Shown one piece after another: positions 35,763 to 44,374 of a stretch of 64,000 nt of DNA (position 1 is the first letter of the stretch; each line of letters starts with the position of its first letter). Source of the DNA: Alsobacter soli. GTDB taxonomy: Bacteria; Pseudomonadota; Alphaproteobacteria; Rhizobiales; Beijerinckiaceae. The notes below the pieces were generated by a model. The model was not told the origin of the DNA. It saw only the letters and a list, made by a program, of their open reading frames with translations, and searched no databases. Position numbers and translations under genes: made by a program. The stretch lies in NCBI RefSeq assembly GCF_003004785.1, contig NZ_PVZS01000011.1:1-64000 (forward strand). Reading direction: 5' to 3'.

Positions 35763-36485
35763 ATGGGGCGTTGGATGGCGGGCGTCGACGGCTGCAGGGC
35801 CGGCTGGATCGTGGCGGCTCAGGGGCCGGGACAGGCGCCCCAGATCGCCGTTCACGCCGACTTCGGTGACGTGGTGGCAGCCTTGCCACCGGACTCGGTC
35901 TTGGCCGTGGACATGCCCATCGGCTTGCCGGAGCGCATCGGCCCGGGCGGGCGCGGACCCGAGGCGCTGCTTCGGCCGTTGCTGGGCGAGCGGCAGTCCT
36001 CCGTCTTCTCCGTGCCGTCCCGCGCCGCCGTGAGCGCCCCAGACTACAGCGTGGCTTGCGCGGCCGCGCTCGCCACCTCGGAGCCGCCCCGCAAGGTCTC
36101 GAAGCAGTGCTTCTTCCTGTTTCCCAAGATCCTGGAGATCGACGCCCTGCTCCGGGCCGACCCGGCGCTAAGCGGCCGGATCTTCGAAAGCCATCCCGAG
36201 GGGGCTTTCATGCGCCTCAACGGGGGCGCCCTGAGCGAGCCCAAGAAGGTGAAGTCGCAGCCTCACGGGCCGGGGCTCGACCAGCGCCGCGCGCTGCTGG
36301 AACGGGCTGGCCTGCAGCCCGATCTCGTGTGGGGAACGCCTCCGCGCGGGGCCGGGCCCGACGACCTCCTGGACGCCTGCGCCTGCCTGGTCACCGCGAT
36401 GCGCATCGCCCGCGGCGAAGCGACGAGCCTGCCCAACCCGCCGGGCCGGGACGCCTTCGGCATCCCGGTCGCGATCTGGATCTAA
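35763..36485 (+). CDS. DUF429-family predicted nuclease-like protein
   Basis: The 240-residue protein matches the DUF429 family, thought to have an RNase-H-like fold. It shows MAGVDGCRAGWIVAA at the start, LAVDMPIGLPE (acidic residue), SSVFSVPSRAAV and FESHPEGAFMRLNGG. Function is unknown. Starts at GTG 35736, ATG 35763 and ATG 35775 are all possible; 35763 has a purine-rich GGGGGCAGG before it. It is divergent from the CoA-ester lyase gene. Confidence 0.8.
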   Translation: MGRWMAGVDGCRAGWIVAAQGPGQAPQIAVHADFGDVVAALPPDSVLAVDMPIGLPERIGPGGRGPEALLRPLLGERQSSVFSVPSRAAVSAPDYSVACAAALATSEPPRKVSKQCFFLFPKILEIDALLRADPALSGRIFESHPEGAFMRLNGGALSEPKKVKSQPHGPGLDQRRALLERAGLQPDLVWGTPPRGAGPDDLLDACACLVTAMRIARGEATSLPNPPGRDAFGIPVAIWI

Positions 36486-36499
36486 GCAGCCCCCGAGTC

Positions 36500-36579
36500 G
36501 TCCTTGCGAGGAGCGAAGCGACGAAGCAATCCAGGAGGACCAAGCCGTCCTGGATTGCCTCGCTGCGCTCGCAATGACG
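36500..36579. repeat. Inverted pair of the dispersed 38-bp repeat, between DUF429 gene and asd
   Basis: Positions 36500-36537 hold the 38-bp element (GTCCTTGCGAGGAGCGAAGC...GCAATCCAGGAG). At 36548-36579 an inverted, diverged copy follows (TCCTGGATTGCCTCGCTGCG...GCAATGACG). The two can form a long hairpin at the convergent ends of the DUF429 gene and asd, a plausible mRNA stability or termination element. The left arm is base-for-base the same as 45995-46032. Confidence 0.85.
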
Positions 36580-36587
36580 GAGACGCC

Positions 36588-37646
36588 TCAGGCGGCCTTC
36601 GGCGTCAGCAGCTTCCGGTTGATAATGGCCTCGGCGATCTGCACCGCGTTCAGGGCCGCGCCCTTGCGCAGGTTGTCCGAGACGCACCAGAAGGCGAGGC
36701 CGTTCTCAACCGTGGAGTCCTCGCGGATGCGCGAGATGTAGGTGGCGTCCTCGCCGGCGGCCTCGTGCGGGGTGATGTAGCCGCCGTCCTCGCGCTTGTC
36801 GATCACCAGCACGCCGGGCGCCGAGCGCAGGATGTCGCGCGCCTCGTCGGCCGTGATCGGATTGGCGAACTCCACGTTGACGGCTTCCGAGTGGGAGATG
36901 AACACCGGCACGCGCACGCAGGTGGCGGTCAGCTTGATCTTGGGGTCGAGGATCTTCTTGGTCTCGACCGTCATCTTCCACTCTTCCTTCGTGAACCCGT
37001 CTTCCATGAACACGTCGATGTGCGGGATCAGGTTGAAGGCGATGCGCTTGGTGAACTTCTTGGTCACGACCTCCTGGAGGGAGTAGAGCGCCTTGGTCTG
37101 GCGGTCGAGCTCGTCCATGCCCTCCTTGCCGGCGCCGGAGACCGACTGGTAGGTCGACACCACCACGCGGGTGATGGTGGCCTTGTCGTGCAGGGGCTTG
37201 AGGGCCACCACGAGCTGCGCGGTGGAGCAGTTCGGGTTGGCTATGATGTTCAGCTTGTCGCGGCGCGCCATGTACTCGGGCAGGACGTGCGCGTTCACCT
37301 CCGGCACCACCAGCGGAACGCGGTCGTCGTAGCGCCAGCAGGACGAGTTATCGATCACCAGGCAGCCCTGGGCGCCGATGCGGGGCGACCACTCCTTGGA
37401 CACGCCCGAGCCCGCCGACATCAGGCAGATGTCGGTGTTAGCGAAGTCGTGGTGCTCCAGGTTCTGCACCTTCAGCACGCGGTCGCCGAACGAGACCTCC
37501 GTGCCGACGCTGCGCGACGAAGCGAGGGCGATCACCTCGGAGACCGGGAACGCCCGCTCGTCCAGGATGGACAGCATCTCGCGGCCCACATTGCCGGTGG
37601 CGCCCACGACCGCCACGCGAAAACCTTCGGCGCTCTTCGAAACCAT
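36588..37646 (-). CDS. asd: Aspartate-semialdehyde dehydrogenase
   Basis: The 352-residue enzyme reduces aspartyl phosphate to aspartate semialdehyde with NADPH, a shared step for lysine, methionine, threonine and diaminopimelate. Visible features are the Rossmann VAVVGATGNVGREMLSIL, SAGSGVSKEW, the catalytic cysteine in NPNCSTAQL (C140), and STYQSVSGAG. Length is normal. It stands in the usual alphaproteobacterial neighbourhood of leuB/leuD/leuC, here spread over 13 kb. Confidence 0.96.
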   Translation of the reverse strand: MVSKSAEGFRVAVVGATGNVGREMLSILDERAFPVSEVIALASSRSVGTEVSFGDRVLKVQNLEHHDFANTDICLMSAGSGVSKEWSPRIGAQGCLVIDNSSCWRYDDRVPLVVPEVNAHVLPEYMARRDKLNIIANPNCSTAQLVVALKPLHDKATITRVVVSTYQSVSGAGKEGMDELDRQTKALYSLQEVVTKKFTKRIAFNLIPHIDVFMEDGFTKEEWKMTVETKKILDPKIKLTATCVRVPVFISHSEAVNVEFANPITADEARDILRSAPGVLVIDKREDGGYITPHEAAGEDATYISRIREDSTVENGLAFWCVSDNLRKGAALNAVQIAEAIINRKLLTPKAA

Positions 37647-38061
37647 GGTGTTGATCCTGTCTGTTTTGGATCTCCCCCGGAGTGCGGCCGCAGATCCTGC
37701 GGCTCCTCTTCCCCCGCCGGGGGAGTCTCCGGAGCGAGGAATACGTCAGCGCGCCGCGCCGCCTTTGGCGGTCGGCGTTTTCGTCGTCGTTTTGGACAGG
37801 ACGAAGCGCATGGCGAGACGCAGTTCCGGAGACGCAGTTCGGGTCGAACGCGCCCATAGGGCGCAGCAGAAACACAAGCGCGGGCGCAAAGTCAATTGGT
37901 CCTTTCGCAAGAACGTTGTGGGCCGCGCCCTCCGTTAACGCTGTCGCTCAACCCGGCGTTGACTCTCTCCCGTGAAAGCCCCCGTGCGGTAACCGACGAC
38001 TCAATGAATCCCGGAAAATTCGACGCAACCGCCGCGAATGGCGGCCTGGAAAGGGTGCGTC
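37647..38061. other. Intergenic region between divergent asd and a hypothetical gene
   Basis: This 415-bp gap holds the promoters of both flanking genes. A 42-codon, very basic plus-strand frame (ATG about 37810 to TAA 37938) has a weak GGACGAA upstream. It could be a short protein or chance; I do not call it. No repeat, terminator or recognisable operator stands out. Confidence 0.4.
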
Positions 38062-38937
38062 ATGTCCCAGGCCACGATGGATTTCGATCGCCGCCCCGAA
38101 CGGACGGCGCTTCGGCCGGATTCCTACGCCGGCACGCTGCGCCGGGCGGCCTGGGACCTCGTGGCCGCGATTGGACCGGGGCGGGTTCTGACCCTGGCCA
38201 CCGTGGCGGCCCTGCTCGGAGCCGTGATCGCCGGGGAGCCCCATTGGCCGCGGCTCGCCCCGCCGGAACCCGAAAGCACGGCCGCGCTGCCCAGGCCTGA
38301 GGCGCTGACGTGGGCGCCGGTCGCGCGCCCCCTTGCCATGTTCGCCATCGACACCCCCCTCTTTCCCCGCGAGCCGCGGCTTTTGGAGGCGCGTCGCCAC
38401 GCCGGCGGCGGCGGACGCGAGGAGATCCAGACATTCGGGGCGCCGGAAACAGGGCAGGGCTTCGCGCGCCTCGTCGCCTATCGCCCAGGTTCCGAGGCCG
38501 GCCCGGCCGGGTCGCTGTTCCTGGAGACAGCCCGGCGCGCCGCCGACGCCGGTTTCGCCGTGAACCGCAGCGCCGTGCCCGTCGAGATGGGCACCAAGTT
38601 CGGCGCCGCCGAAACGGCCGATGTGGTGCTCAGCCGCGGAGCCAATCGCCACGCGTGCATCGCCTGGCGGATCCTGGCCGACGATGCGGGCCTGCGCCTC
38701 TCGGGGTGGATGTGCGGCGTCGAAGGCCGGCCCGCCGACCGCCTTACGCTCGCCTGTGCGCTCGACCGGCTCGACCTGATCGCCGCGGCAGACGACAAAG
38801 CGGTACGCGCCTACTTCGCAAGAGCCGAGCGCAACCGGCTCCCTCAGTGTACAATGCGTGGAGCGCCCGGCGCGCGCCGGGCCGGCTGGCTCGACCTGGA
38901 GGCCGGGCCGGAATTGCGGCTTCGCTCACATTCGTGA
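38062..38937 (+). CDS. Hypothetical membrane-anchored protein
   Basis: The 291-residue product has one TM helix (about residues 40-58, RVLTLATVAALLGAVIAGE). A long periplasmic part follows with three well-spaced cysteines (HACIAWRIL, SGWMCGVEG, TLACALDRLD), which suggests disulfide formation. I recognise no family. ATG 38062 has AAAGGG upstream. The gene is divergent from asd and is followed by another exported hypothetical gene. Confidence 0.7.
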   Translation: MSQATMDFDRRPERTALRPDSYAGTLRRAAWDLVAAIGPGRVLTLATVAALLGAVIAGEPHWPRLAPPEPESTAALPRPEALTWAPVARPLAMFAIDTPLFPREPRLLEARRHAGGGGREEIQTFGAPETGQGFARLVAYRPGSEAGPAGSLFLETARRAADAGFAVNRSAVPVEMGTKFGAAETADVVLSRGANRHACIAWRILADDAGLRLSGWMCGVEGRPADRLTLACALDRLDLIAAADDKAVRAYFARAERNRLPQCTMRGAPGARRAGWLDLEAGPELRLRSHS

Positions 38938-39015
38938 TGCGAAGCCGGGACCCGATCCCCCGTTGCGGCGTTGTCGCAAGAGCGCTGAACCATCAAGCCG
39001 TTAGGTGAGGATCCC

Positions 39016-39318
39016 ATGTTTCGCCACGCCGTCATCCTGGGCCTGGTCGCCGCCACGGGCGCCTTGGCCGTCACCGCCGCCGAAGCCCAGACCCGCCGCC
39101 GCACCAACGAGATCACGGTCACCGGCCGCTCGTACCTGAACGCCGGCACCATGGTGAAGCCGGGCACGGGCTATCAACTGAACTACGTCTATATCGGCCA
39201 GGGCCTCTCGACCCCGGTCTATTCCAACATCAACAGCCGGTTCGGCGGCGAGACGCTGCCAAGCCGCTGGGACCTGCCGAACTGCTGCGGCGTCACCGTG
39301 GGCTTCGGACGCTACTGA
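39016..39318 (+). CDS. Small exported hypothetical protein
   Basis: The 100-residue product has a signal peptide (MFRHAVILGLVAATGALAVT, cleaved about AEAQ) and a short Tyr/Asn/Gly-rich mature part with a CC pair near the end (PNCCGVTVGFGRY). It looks like a small periplasmic or outer-membrane-associated protein. No family is recognised. ATG 39016 follows AGGTGAGG. It lies 78 bp after the previous hypothetical gene. Confidence 0.65.
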   Translation: MFRHAVILGLVAATGALAVTAAEAQTRRRTNEITVTGRSYLNAGTMVKPGTGYQLNYVYIGQGLSTPVYSNINSRFGGETLPSRWDLPNCCGVTVGFGRY

Positions 39319-39385
39319 GAACTGAGCGATCGCGGGCGCGACCAAGCGGCGCGCGGGATTCCGATCCCGCGCGCGCTCCGCTAGC

Positions 39386-40585
39386 ATGCCGCGCATGTCG
39401 CGCCGAATCGCCCTCCCTCTGTCCGCCGGCCTGCTCTTTGCGGGCGTCGCTCCCGTATCCGCCCAAGCCGAGTTCCAGGCCTGCCTGAGCGGCCTGCGCT
39501 CCACCATCACCGCCCAGGGCGTTTCCGCCTCCACCTTCGACCAAGCCACGCGCGGGCTGCAGCCCGACATGAAGGTGATCGACTCCCTCAACGACCAGCC
39601 CGAGTTCAAGACGCCGATCTGGGACTATCTGTCGGCGCTCGTGGACGACGAGCGCATCGCCGACGGGCGCGCCATGCTCCGCCAATGGAGTCAGGCCCTC
39701 TCCGTCGCGGAGAGCCGTTACGGCGTCGACCGCCACGTCATCGTGGCCGTCTGGGGCGTGGAGTCGGACTTCGGCCGCGCCATCGGCAAGCGCCCGCTCG
39801 TGCAGTCCCTCGCGACCCTCTCCTGCTACGGCCGCCGCCAGGGCTATTTTCGAGGCGAACTCGCCGCCACCATGAAGATCCTGGACCGCGGCGACGTGGC
39901 GGCTGATCACCTGACCGGCTCCTGGGCCGGCGCCTTCGGCCACACCCAGTTCATGCCATCGACCTTCCTGCGGCTCGCCGTCGATCTCGACGGCGACGGC
40001 CGGCGCGACGTGGTGGATTCGATCCCCGACGCGCTGGGCTCCACCGCCAACTTCCTCCACAAGGCCGGCTGGACCCAGGGCATGACCTGGGGCTTTGAGG
40101 TCAAGCTTCCGCCCGGCTTCAACACAGCCCTGGCGGGCCGGACGAAGAAGCGGCCGATGGCGGCCTGGGAGCATCTCGGTGTGCGCCGCGCCGACGGCCG
40201 CGCCATGCCGGGCGGCTCCGCGGGCCTGATCCTGCCGGCTGGCCCGAACGGCCCCGCCTTCCTGGTGACCCGGAACTTCGACGCCATCTACGGCTACAAC
40301 GCCGCCGAGAGCTATGCGCTCGCCATCGCGCACCTGTCGGATCGCCTCAAGGGCGCCGGTCCCTTCGTGACGCCCTGGCCCACGAACGACCGCGGCCTCT
40401 CCCGCGCCGAGCGGCGGGAGCTGCAGGCGCTGCTCACCCGCAAGGGCTACGACGTCGGCCAGCCTGACGGCGCGATCGGGAACAAGACCCGCGAAGCCAT
40501 CGCCGACTTCCAGGTCCGCAACGGGATGCAAAGGAACGGCCGCGCCTCCGGCTCCGTTCTGGACGCCCTTCGGGCGGGCCGTTAA
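39386..40585 (+). CDS. MltB-type lytic murein transglycosylase with PG-binding domain
   Basis: The 399-residue protein has a signal peptide (about residues 1-28) and an SLT_2 (MltB-like) catalytic domain with the catalytic glutamate in VAVWGVESDFG (E126). FGHTQFMPSTFLRLAVDLDGDGRRD and IYGYNAAESYALAIAHLSDRL follow. A C-terminal peptidoglycan-binding domain sits at about 335-397. It cleaves peptidoglycan to anhydro-muropeptides in the periplasm. The lipobox of E. coli MltB is absent, so this one is probably soluble periplasmic. Confidence 0.92.
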   Translation: MPRMSRRIALPLSAGLLFAGVAPVSAQAEFQACLSGLRSTITAQGVSASTFDQATRGLQPDMKVIDSLNDQPEFKTPIWDYLSALVDDERIADGRAMLRQWSQALSVAESRYGVDRHVIVAVWGVESDFGRAIGKRPLVQSLATLSCYGRRQGYFRGELAATMKILDRGDVAADHLTGSWAGAFGHTQFMPSTFLRLAVDLDGDGRRDVVDSIPDALGSTANFLHKAGWTQGMTWGFEVKLPPGFNTALAGRTKKRPMAAWEHLGVRRADGRAMPGGSAGLILPAGPNGPAFLVTRNFDAIYGYNAAESYALAIAHLSDRLKGAGPFVTPWPTNDRGLSRAERRELQALLTRKGYDVGQPDGAIGNKTREAIADFQVRNGMQRNGRASGSVLDALRAGR

Positions 40586-40590
40586 GCCGG

Positions 40591-41088
40591 TCAGAGCTTC
40601 ACGAGCAAGTAGCCCATCTGCTGCAGGGCCACGACCTCGGCCACGCCGGCCGGCACGATATCGTTCGGCTGGGCATTGTAGAGCTCGCTGAGCGGGTAGT
40701 GCTTGCCCACCATGGTGTTCCGGCAGATCACGAAACGCACGCCCGATCCGCGCAGACGGTCCACCATGTCCCGGATCTTGGCGTTGCTGGTGGCGTCATG
40801 GAGCAGGCTCGCGCCGTCGCCCTGCAGCACGGCGACCATCTCGAGCTTGTCCCGACCCACCGCATTGACGTGGTTGAGCATGGAGTGCAGCCGGGCGGCG
40901 TGGTCGCGGCCGAACCAGCCCCCGCCCTGGGTGACGTGGTAGACCACTTTCTGGCTGGCGTAGGGCTCGTGCTGCGCCTCCGGCACGTCGAAGGGCTCTC
41001 CGCCTCCCAGCCTCACGTCCGCCACGGCTGACGCGATGGCGAGCGCCCCGGCGGCGGCGGCGCACTGGATCAGGGTCTTGCGGTTCAT
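40591..41088 (-). CDS. Exported DsrE-family protein
   Basis: The 165-residue product has an N-terminal signal (MNRKTLIQCAAAAGALAIAS). The DsrE/DsrF-like fold covers about residues 45-165 (KVVYHVTQGGGWFGRD, MLNHVNAVGRDKLEMVAVLQGDGASLL, VRFVICRNTMVGK with a conserved-position cysteine, and VVALQQMGYLLVKL). Periplasmic DsrE proteins of this kind are of unknown role; sulfur transfer is known for cytoplasmic relatives. It is convergent with the lytic transglycosylase gene. Confidence 0.78.
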   Translation of the reverse strand: MNRKTLIQCAAAAGALAIASAVADVRLGGGEPFDVPEAQHEPYASQKVVYHVTQGGGWFGRDHAARLHSMLNHVNAVGRDKLEMVAVLQGDGASLLHDATSNAKIRDMVDRLRGSGVRFVICRNTMVGKHYPLSELYNAQPNDIVPAGVAEVVALQQMGYLLVKL

Positions 41089-41247
41089 AGGGCGCTGTCT
41101 CCCGGGTGAGCGTCCGGAGAGACTAACCCCAGGAGTCTTGACATTTGATATTCACCCCGACTGAGCCGGTCTCTGCTTTCGCTTGCCAAGCCTGACCGCC
41201 GCTCCTAAACAGCCCAGCGACTTTTCACCCTTGCAGCGGGGCGCACC

Positions 41248-42360
41248 ATGAGCAGCCACAATCTCCTCCTTCTGCCGGGCGACGGCATCGGCCCCGAGGT
41301 CATGGCCGAGGTCCAGAAGCTCCTGAAGTGGCTGAGCTCCCAGGGCGTCGCGAAGTTCGAGACCGAGACCGACCTCGTCGGCGGCGCGGCCTACGACGCC
41401 CACAAGGTGTCCATCACCGACGCCGCCATGGACCGCGCCATGAAGGCCGACGCGGTGCTGTTTGGCGCCGTCGGCGGGCCGAAGTGGGACAACGTCCCCT
41501 ACGAGGCGCGCCCGGAGGCGGGCCTGCTGCGCCTGCGCAAGGACCTCGCGCTCTTCGCCAACCTGCGCCCGGCGATCTGCTATCCCGCCCTGGCGGACGC
41601 CTCGTCCCTGAAGCGCGAGCTGGTCGAGGGCCTCGACATCGTCATCGTGCGCGAGCTGACCGGCGGCGTCTATTTCGGCGAGCCCAAGGAGATCGTGACC
41701 CTTGAGAACGGCGAGAAGCGCGCCGTGGACACCCAGGTCTACACGACCCACGAGATCGAGCGCATCGCCCGCGTCGCCTTCGAGCTCGCCCGCAAGCGCC
41801 GCAACAAGGTGACGTCGTCCGAGAAGCGCAACGTCATGAAGTCCGGCGTGCTGTGGAACCAGGTGGTCACCGCCGTCCACAAGGCCGAGTACCCGGACGT
41901 GCAGCTCGAGCACAACCTGGCCGACTCGCTCGCCATGCAGCTGGTGCGCCAGCCCAAGCAGTATGACGTCATCGTCACCGACAACCTGTTCGGCGACATC
42001 CTGTCCGACATCGCCGCCATGCTGACCGGCTCGCTCGGCATGCTGCCCTCCGCCTCCCTGGGCGCCGAGGATCCCGCCACCGGCAAGCGCAAGGCGCTCT
42101 ACGAGCCCGTTCACGGCTCCGCCCCGGACATCGCCGGCAAGGGCATGGCCAACCCCATCGCCATGATCGGCTCCATGGCCATGTCGCTGCGATACTCCTT
42201 CGGCCTGCTCGAGGCCGCCGACATGGTCGAAAAGGCCATCGCCAACGTGCTCGACTCCGGGCTGCGCACCGGCGACATCGCCGCCAAGGGCCAGAACACC
42301 GTCTCCACAGGCGAGATGGGCGACGCCATCCTCACGGAGATGCAGCGCATCGCCGGCTGA
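41248..42360 (+). CDS. leuB: 3-isopropylmalate dehydrogenase
   Basis: The 370-residue enzyme oxidises and decarboxylates 3-isopropylmalate in leucine synthesis with NAD. Hallmarks are [41 protein letters not shown], the ISP metal-site region [30 protein letters not shown] and [18 protein letters not shown]. Length is standard. The 159-bp upstream region shows no recognisable leader peptide or riboswitch. It is transcribed opposite to leuC and leuD. Confidence 0.97.
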   Translation: MSSHNLLLLPGDGIGPEVMAEVQKLLKWLSSQGVAKFETETDLVGGAAYDAHKVSITDAAMDRAMKADAVLFGAVGGPKWDNVPYEARPEAGLLRLRKDLALFANLRPAICYPALADASSLKRELVEGLDIVIVRELTGGVYFGEPKEIVTLENGEKRAVDTQVYTTHEIERIARVAFELARKRRNKVTSSEKRNVMKSGVLWNQVVTAVHKAEYPDVQLEHNLADSLAMQLVRQPKQYDVIVTDNLFGDILSDIAAMLTGSLGMLPSASLGAEDPATGKRKALYEPVHGSAPDIAGKGMANPIAMIGSMAMSLRYSFGLLEAADMVEKAIANVLDSGLRTGDIAAKGQNTVSTGEMGDAILTEMQRIAG

Positions 42361-42481
42361 GCACGACCAAAGCCGACCTGCGAAACCTCTGCGACTGCGC
42401 TGTCCATAGACAAAGGTCAACGCAGCGGGTTTCATCACCCTGAGCAGCCGCTGCAGCGCGGCGCTCGGGGGAGAAGCGCCC

Positions 42482-42835
42482 ATGTGCCGGATGTTCGCCA
42501 GCCTGCCGGAAGAACACTACGCGTACCAGACCCGCTCGGTCCGCCTCGGCGGGCACGCCACGTCGATCCGCCTGGAGGCGGCCTTCTGGAACATCCTGGA
42601 GGAGATCGCGGCGCGCCAGGAGGTCAGCTTGGGCAAGTTCCTGACCAAGCTCCACGACGAGGTGCTCGCGTTCCGGGGCGAGCCCCACAACTTCACCTCG
42701 CTGCTGCGCTGCGCCTGCCTCACCTATGTGGCTGACGTGCGCGGCGAAGCCGGCGCCGAGGCCGAACTGCGCCGCCAGGCGGCGCGCGATTTCATGGACC
42801 CGTTCACCGGCCCCGCCGCCGTCGCCGCCGAATAG
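42482..42835 (+). CDS. Ribbon-helix-helix domain protein (RHH_4 type)
   Basis: The 117-residue protein contains the C-terminal-type ribbon-helix-helix domain seen in alphaproteobacterial RHH_4 proteins: TRSVRLGGHATSIRLEAAFWNILEEIAARQEVSLGKFLTKL, then FTSLLRCACLTYVAD. A DNA-binding role is expected from the fold. It could regulate the downstream redox genes at 42935, from which it is separated by 99 bp, but that is inference. Confidence 0.8.
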   Translation: MCRMFASLPEEHYAYQTRSVRLGGHATSIRLEAAFWNILEEIAARQEVSLGKFLTKLHDEVLAFRGEPHNFTSLLRCACLTYVADVRGEAGAEAELRRQAARDFMDPFTGPAAVAAE

Positions 42836-42934
42836 TGGCGACGTAGTATCACGCTACTACCCGCGGGACGAAACAGGGCCATAGCCTTCTCCCATTGCCG
42901 CCCGCCCCCGGAGCGGCCAGAGGGGAGAACGCCT

Positions 42935-43363
42935 TTGCCCAGACAGGCCCCGGCCGCCCGGCGCGGCCCGACCTGCCACATCGTCTTGGCTTCCGCGCTG
43001 ATCCTGTTTGCGGCGCCGCTCGCCCGCAGCCCTGCCGTCGCGCAGGAGGCCGACCTGGAAGCGGCCAAGAAGCAATTCCTGACCAGCTGCGGCGTGTGCC
43101 ACACCGTCGAGCCCGGCGCGCCACCGCGCCAGGGCCCGAACCTTCACGGCGTCTACGGACGCAAGGCCGCGAGCCTGCCCGAGTTCACGTATTCCGACGC
43201 GCTCAAGGGCGTCGACTGGACCTGGGACGACGCCACCCTCGACCCCTGGATTGAGAACGCGCAGTCCGTGCGTCCCGGAACCGTGATGAACTACCGTCAG
43301 GCGGACCCCGCCAAGCGCAAGCTCATCATCGCCTACCTGAAGAGCCTTTCGGCGAAACCCTGA
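42935..43363 (+). CDS. Class I c-type cytochrome, periplasmic, single heme
   Basis: The 142-residue protein has a signal peptide (about residues 1-37), one heme site CGVCH (C52, C55, H56) and a probable distal methionine in GTVMNYRQ (M118). The pattern GPNLHGVYGRKAASLPEFTYSDALK is typical of cytochrome c2-like carriers. The start is TTG 42935, the only candidate before the signal, with AGAGGGGAG upstream. Seven bases separate it from the VOC gene, so it likely belongs to the same operon as the FAD oxidoreductase. Confidence 0.88.
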   Translation: MPRQAPAARRGPTCHIVLASALILFAAPLARSPAVAQEADLEAAKKQFLTSCGVCHTVEPGAPPRQGPNLHGVYGRKAASLPEFTYSDALKGVDWTWDDATLDPWIENAQSVRPGTVMNYRQADPAKRKLIIAYLKSLSAKP

Positions 43364-43370
43364 GGAGACC

Positions 43371-43766
43371 ATGGCCAAGGCCCTCCATTCCATGATCCGC
43401 GTCCTCGACGAGGCGCGATCCGTCTCGTTCTACCGCACGGCCTTCGGCCTCGAGGTCGCCGACCGCTTCCCCTTCGACGGCTTCACGCTGGTGTACCTGC
43501 GCAGCCCCGAGGCCGACTTCGAGCTGGAGCTCACGATCAACCACGATCGCAAGGAGCCCTACGCGCTGGGCGATGGCTACGGCCACATCGCCTTCGCGGT
43601 GGACGACCTCGACGCCGAGCACGCTCGCTTCACCCGCGAGGGGCTCTCGCCCAACCCGGTCAAGGAGTTCTTCCGCGACGACGCCCTGCTGGCCCGCTTC
43701 TTCTTCGTCCAGGACCCGGACGGCTACAAGATCGAGGTCCTCCAGAAGCACGGCCGCTACCGCTGA
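43371..43766 (+). CDS. VOC-family (glyoxalase-like) protein
   Basis: The 131-residue protein has a paired beta-alpha-beta-beta-beta VOC fold. It shows HSMIRVLDEARSVSFYRTAFGLEV at the start, ELELTINHD, GYGHIAFAVDDLDA and FFVQDPDGYKIEVLQKH, with metal-ligand-like His and Glu positions as in lactoylglutathione lyase. A GSH-dependent glyoxalase I role is plausible; other VOC activities cannot be excluded. ATG 43371 has GAGGAG five bases upstream. Its placement inside the cytochrome/FAD cassette is unusual. Confidence 0.85.
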   Translation: MAKALHSMIRVLDEARSVSFYRTAFGLEVADRFPFDGFTLVYLRSPEADFELELTINHDRKEPYALGDGYGHIAFAVDDLDAEHARFTREGLSPNPVKEFFRDDALLARFFFVQDPDGYKIEVLQKHGRYR

Positions 43767-43817
43767 CCTGAACCGAACGCGACCGGGACAACCCGGCGAT
43801 CCATGGAGGAAACGATC

Positions 43818-44360
43818 ATGCAAGAGCAGCACACGCGCGACCCCGGCGCGCCGGCGGATCCCGGCCGGCGCGCTTTCCTGGCCTCCGGCGCCGCCATTGC
43901 GGTCACCGGCTCGGCCCTGATCCATGCCGGCGAGGCCTGGGGCATGGAGGTGAAGAACCTCAAGCCCGAGACCATGCAGACGCTGATCCGCATGGCCCGC
44001 GACATCTACCCGCACGATCGCCTGTCGGACCGCTACTACGCCGTCGCCGTGAAGGGCTACGACGAGAAGGCCGGGTCTGATCCCGCCACCAAGAAGATGA
44101 TCGAGGACGGCGTCGCCGCCCTGAACGCCGCCGCCAAGAAAAAATACGGCGTTCCCTATGCCCAGGTCGGCTGGGAAGCCCAGCGAGTCGCGCTGCTCAA
44201 GGAGCAGCAGAAGACGAAGTTCTTCCAGACCGTCCGGAGCAACCTCGTTGTGGGTCTTTACAACCAGAAAGAGGTCTGGCCGCTCTTCGGCTACGAGGGC
44301 GAGAGCGCCAGCAAGGGCTGCTACATCAACCGGGGCTTCAACGACATCGCGTGGCTCTGA
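43818..44360 (+). CDS. Gluconate 2-dehydrogenase subunit 3-like protein (Tat-exported small subunit)
   Basis: The 180-residue protein has a twin-arginine signal (PGRRAFLASGAAIAVTG, R17-R18) and the subunit-3 fold (ETMQTLIRMARDIYPHDRLSDRYY). In FAD-dependent glucose/gluconate/sorbitol dehydrogenases this small gamma subunit carries the catalytic subunit, which lacks its own signal, across the membrane through the Tat system. ATG 43818 is preferred over 43803 because GGAGGA lies between them at ribosome-binding distance. The GMC gene follows 14 bases downstream. Confidence 0.88.
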   Translation: MQEQHTRDPGAPADPGRRAFLASGAAIAVTGSALIHAGEAWGMEVKNLKPETMQTLIRMARDIYPHDRLSDRYYAVAVKGYDEKAGSDPATKKMIEDGVAALNAAAKKKYGVPYAQVGWEAQRVALLKEQQKTKFFQTVRSNLVVGLYNQKEVWPLFGYEGESASKGCYINRGFNDIAWL

Positions 44361-44374
44361 GGGAGGGCGGAGAC

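Noticed and set aside
37810-37938. 42-codon basic open frame
   Set aside because: The ribosome-binding site is weak, there is no domain, and composition looks like chance. Kept only as a note in the intergenic entry.
41089-41247. Leader peptide or riboswitch upstream of leuB
   Set aside because: I looked for a leucine-rich short frame or T-box-like elements and saw none.
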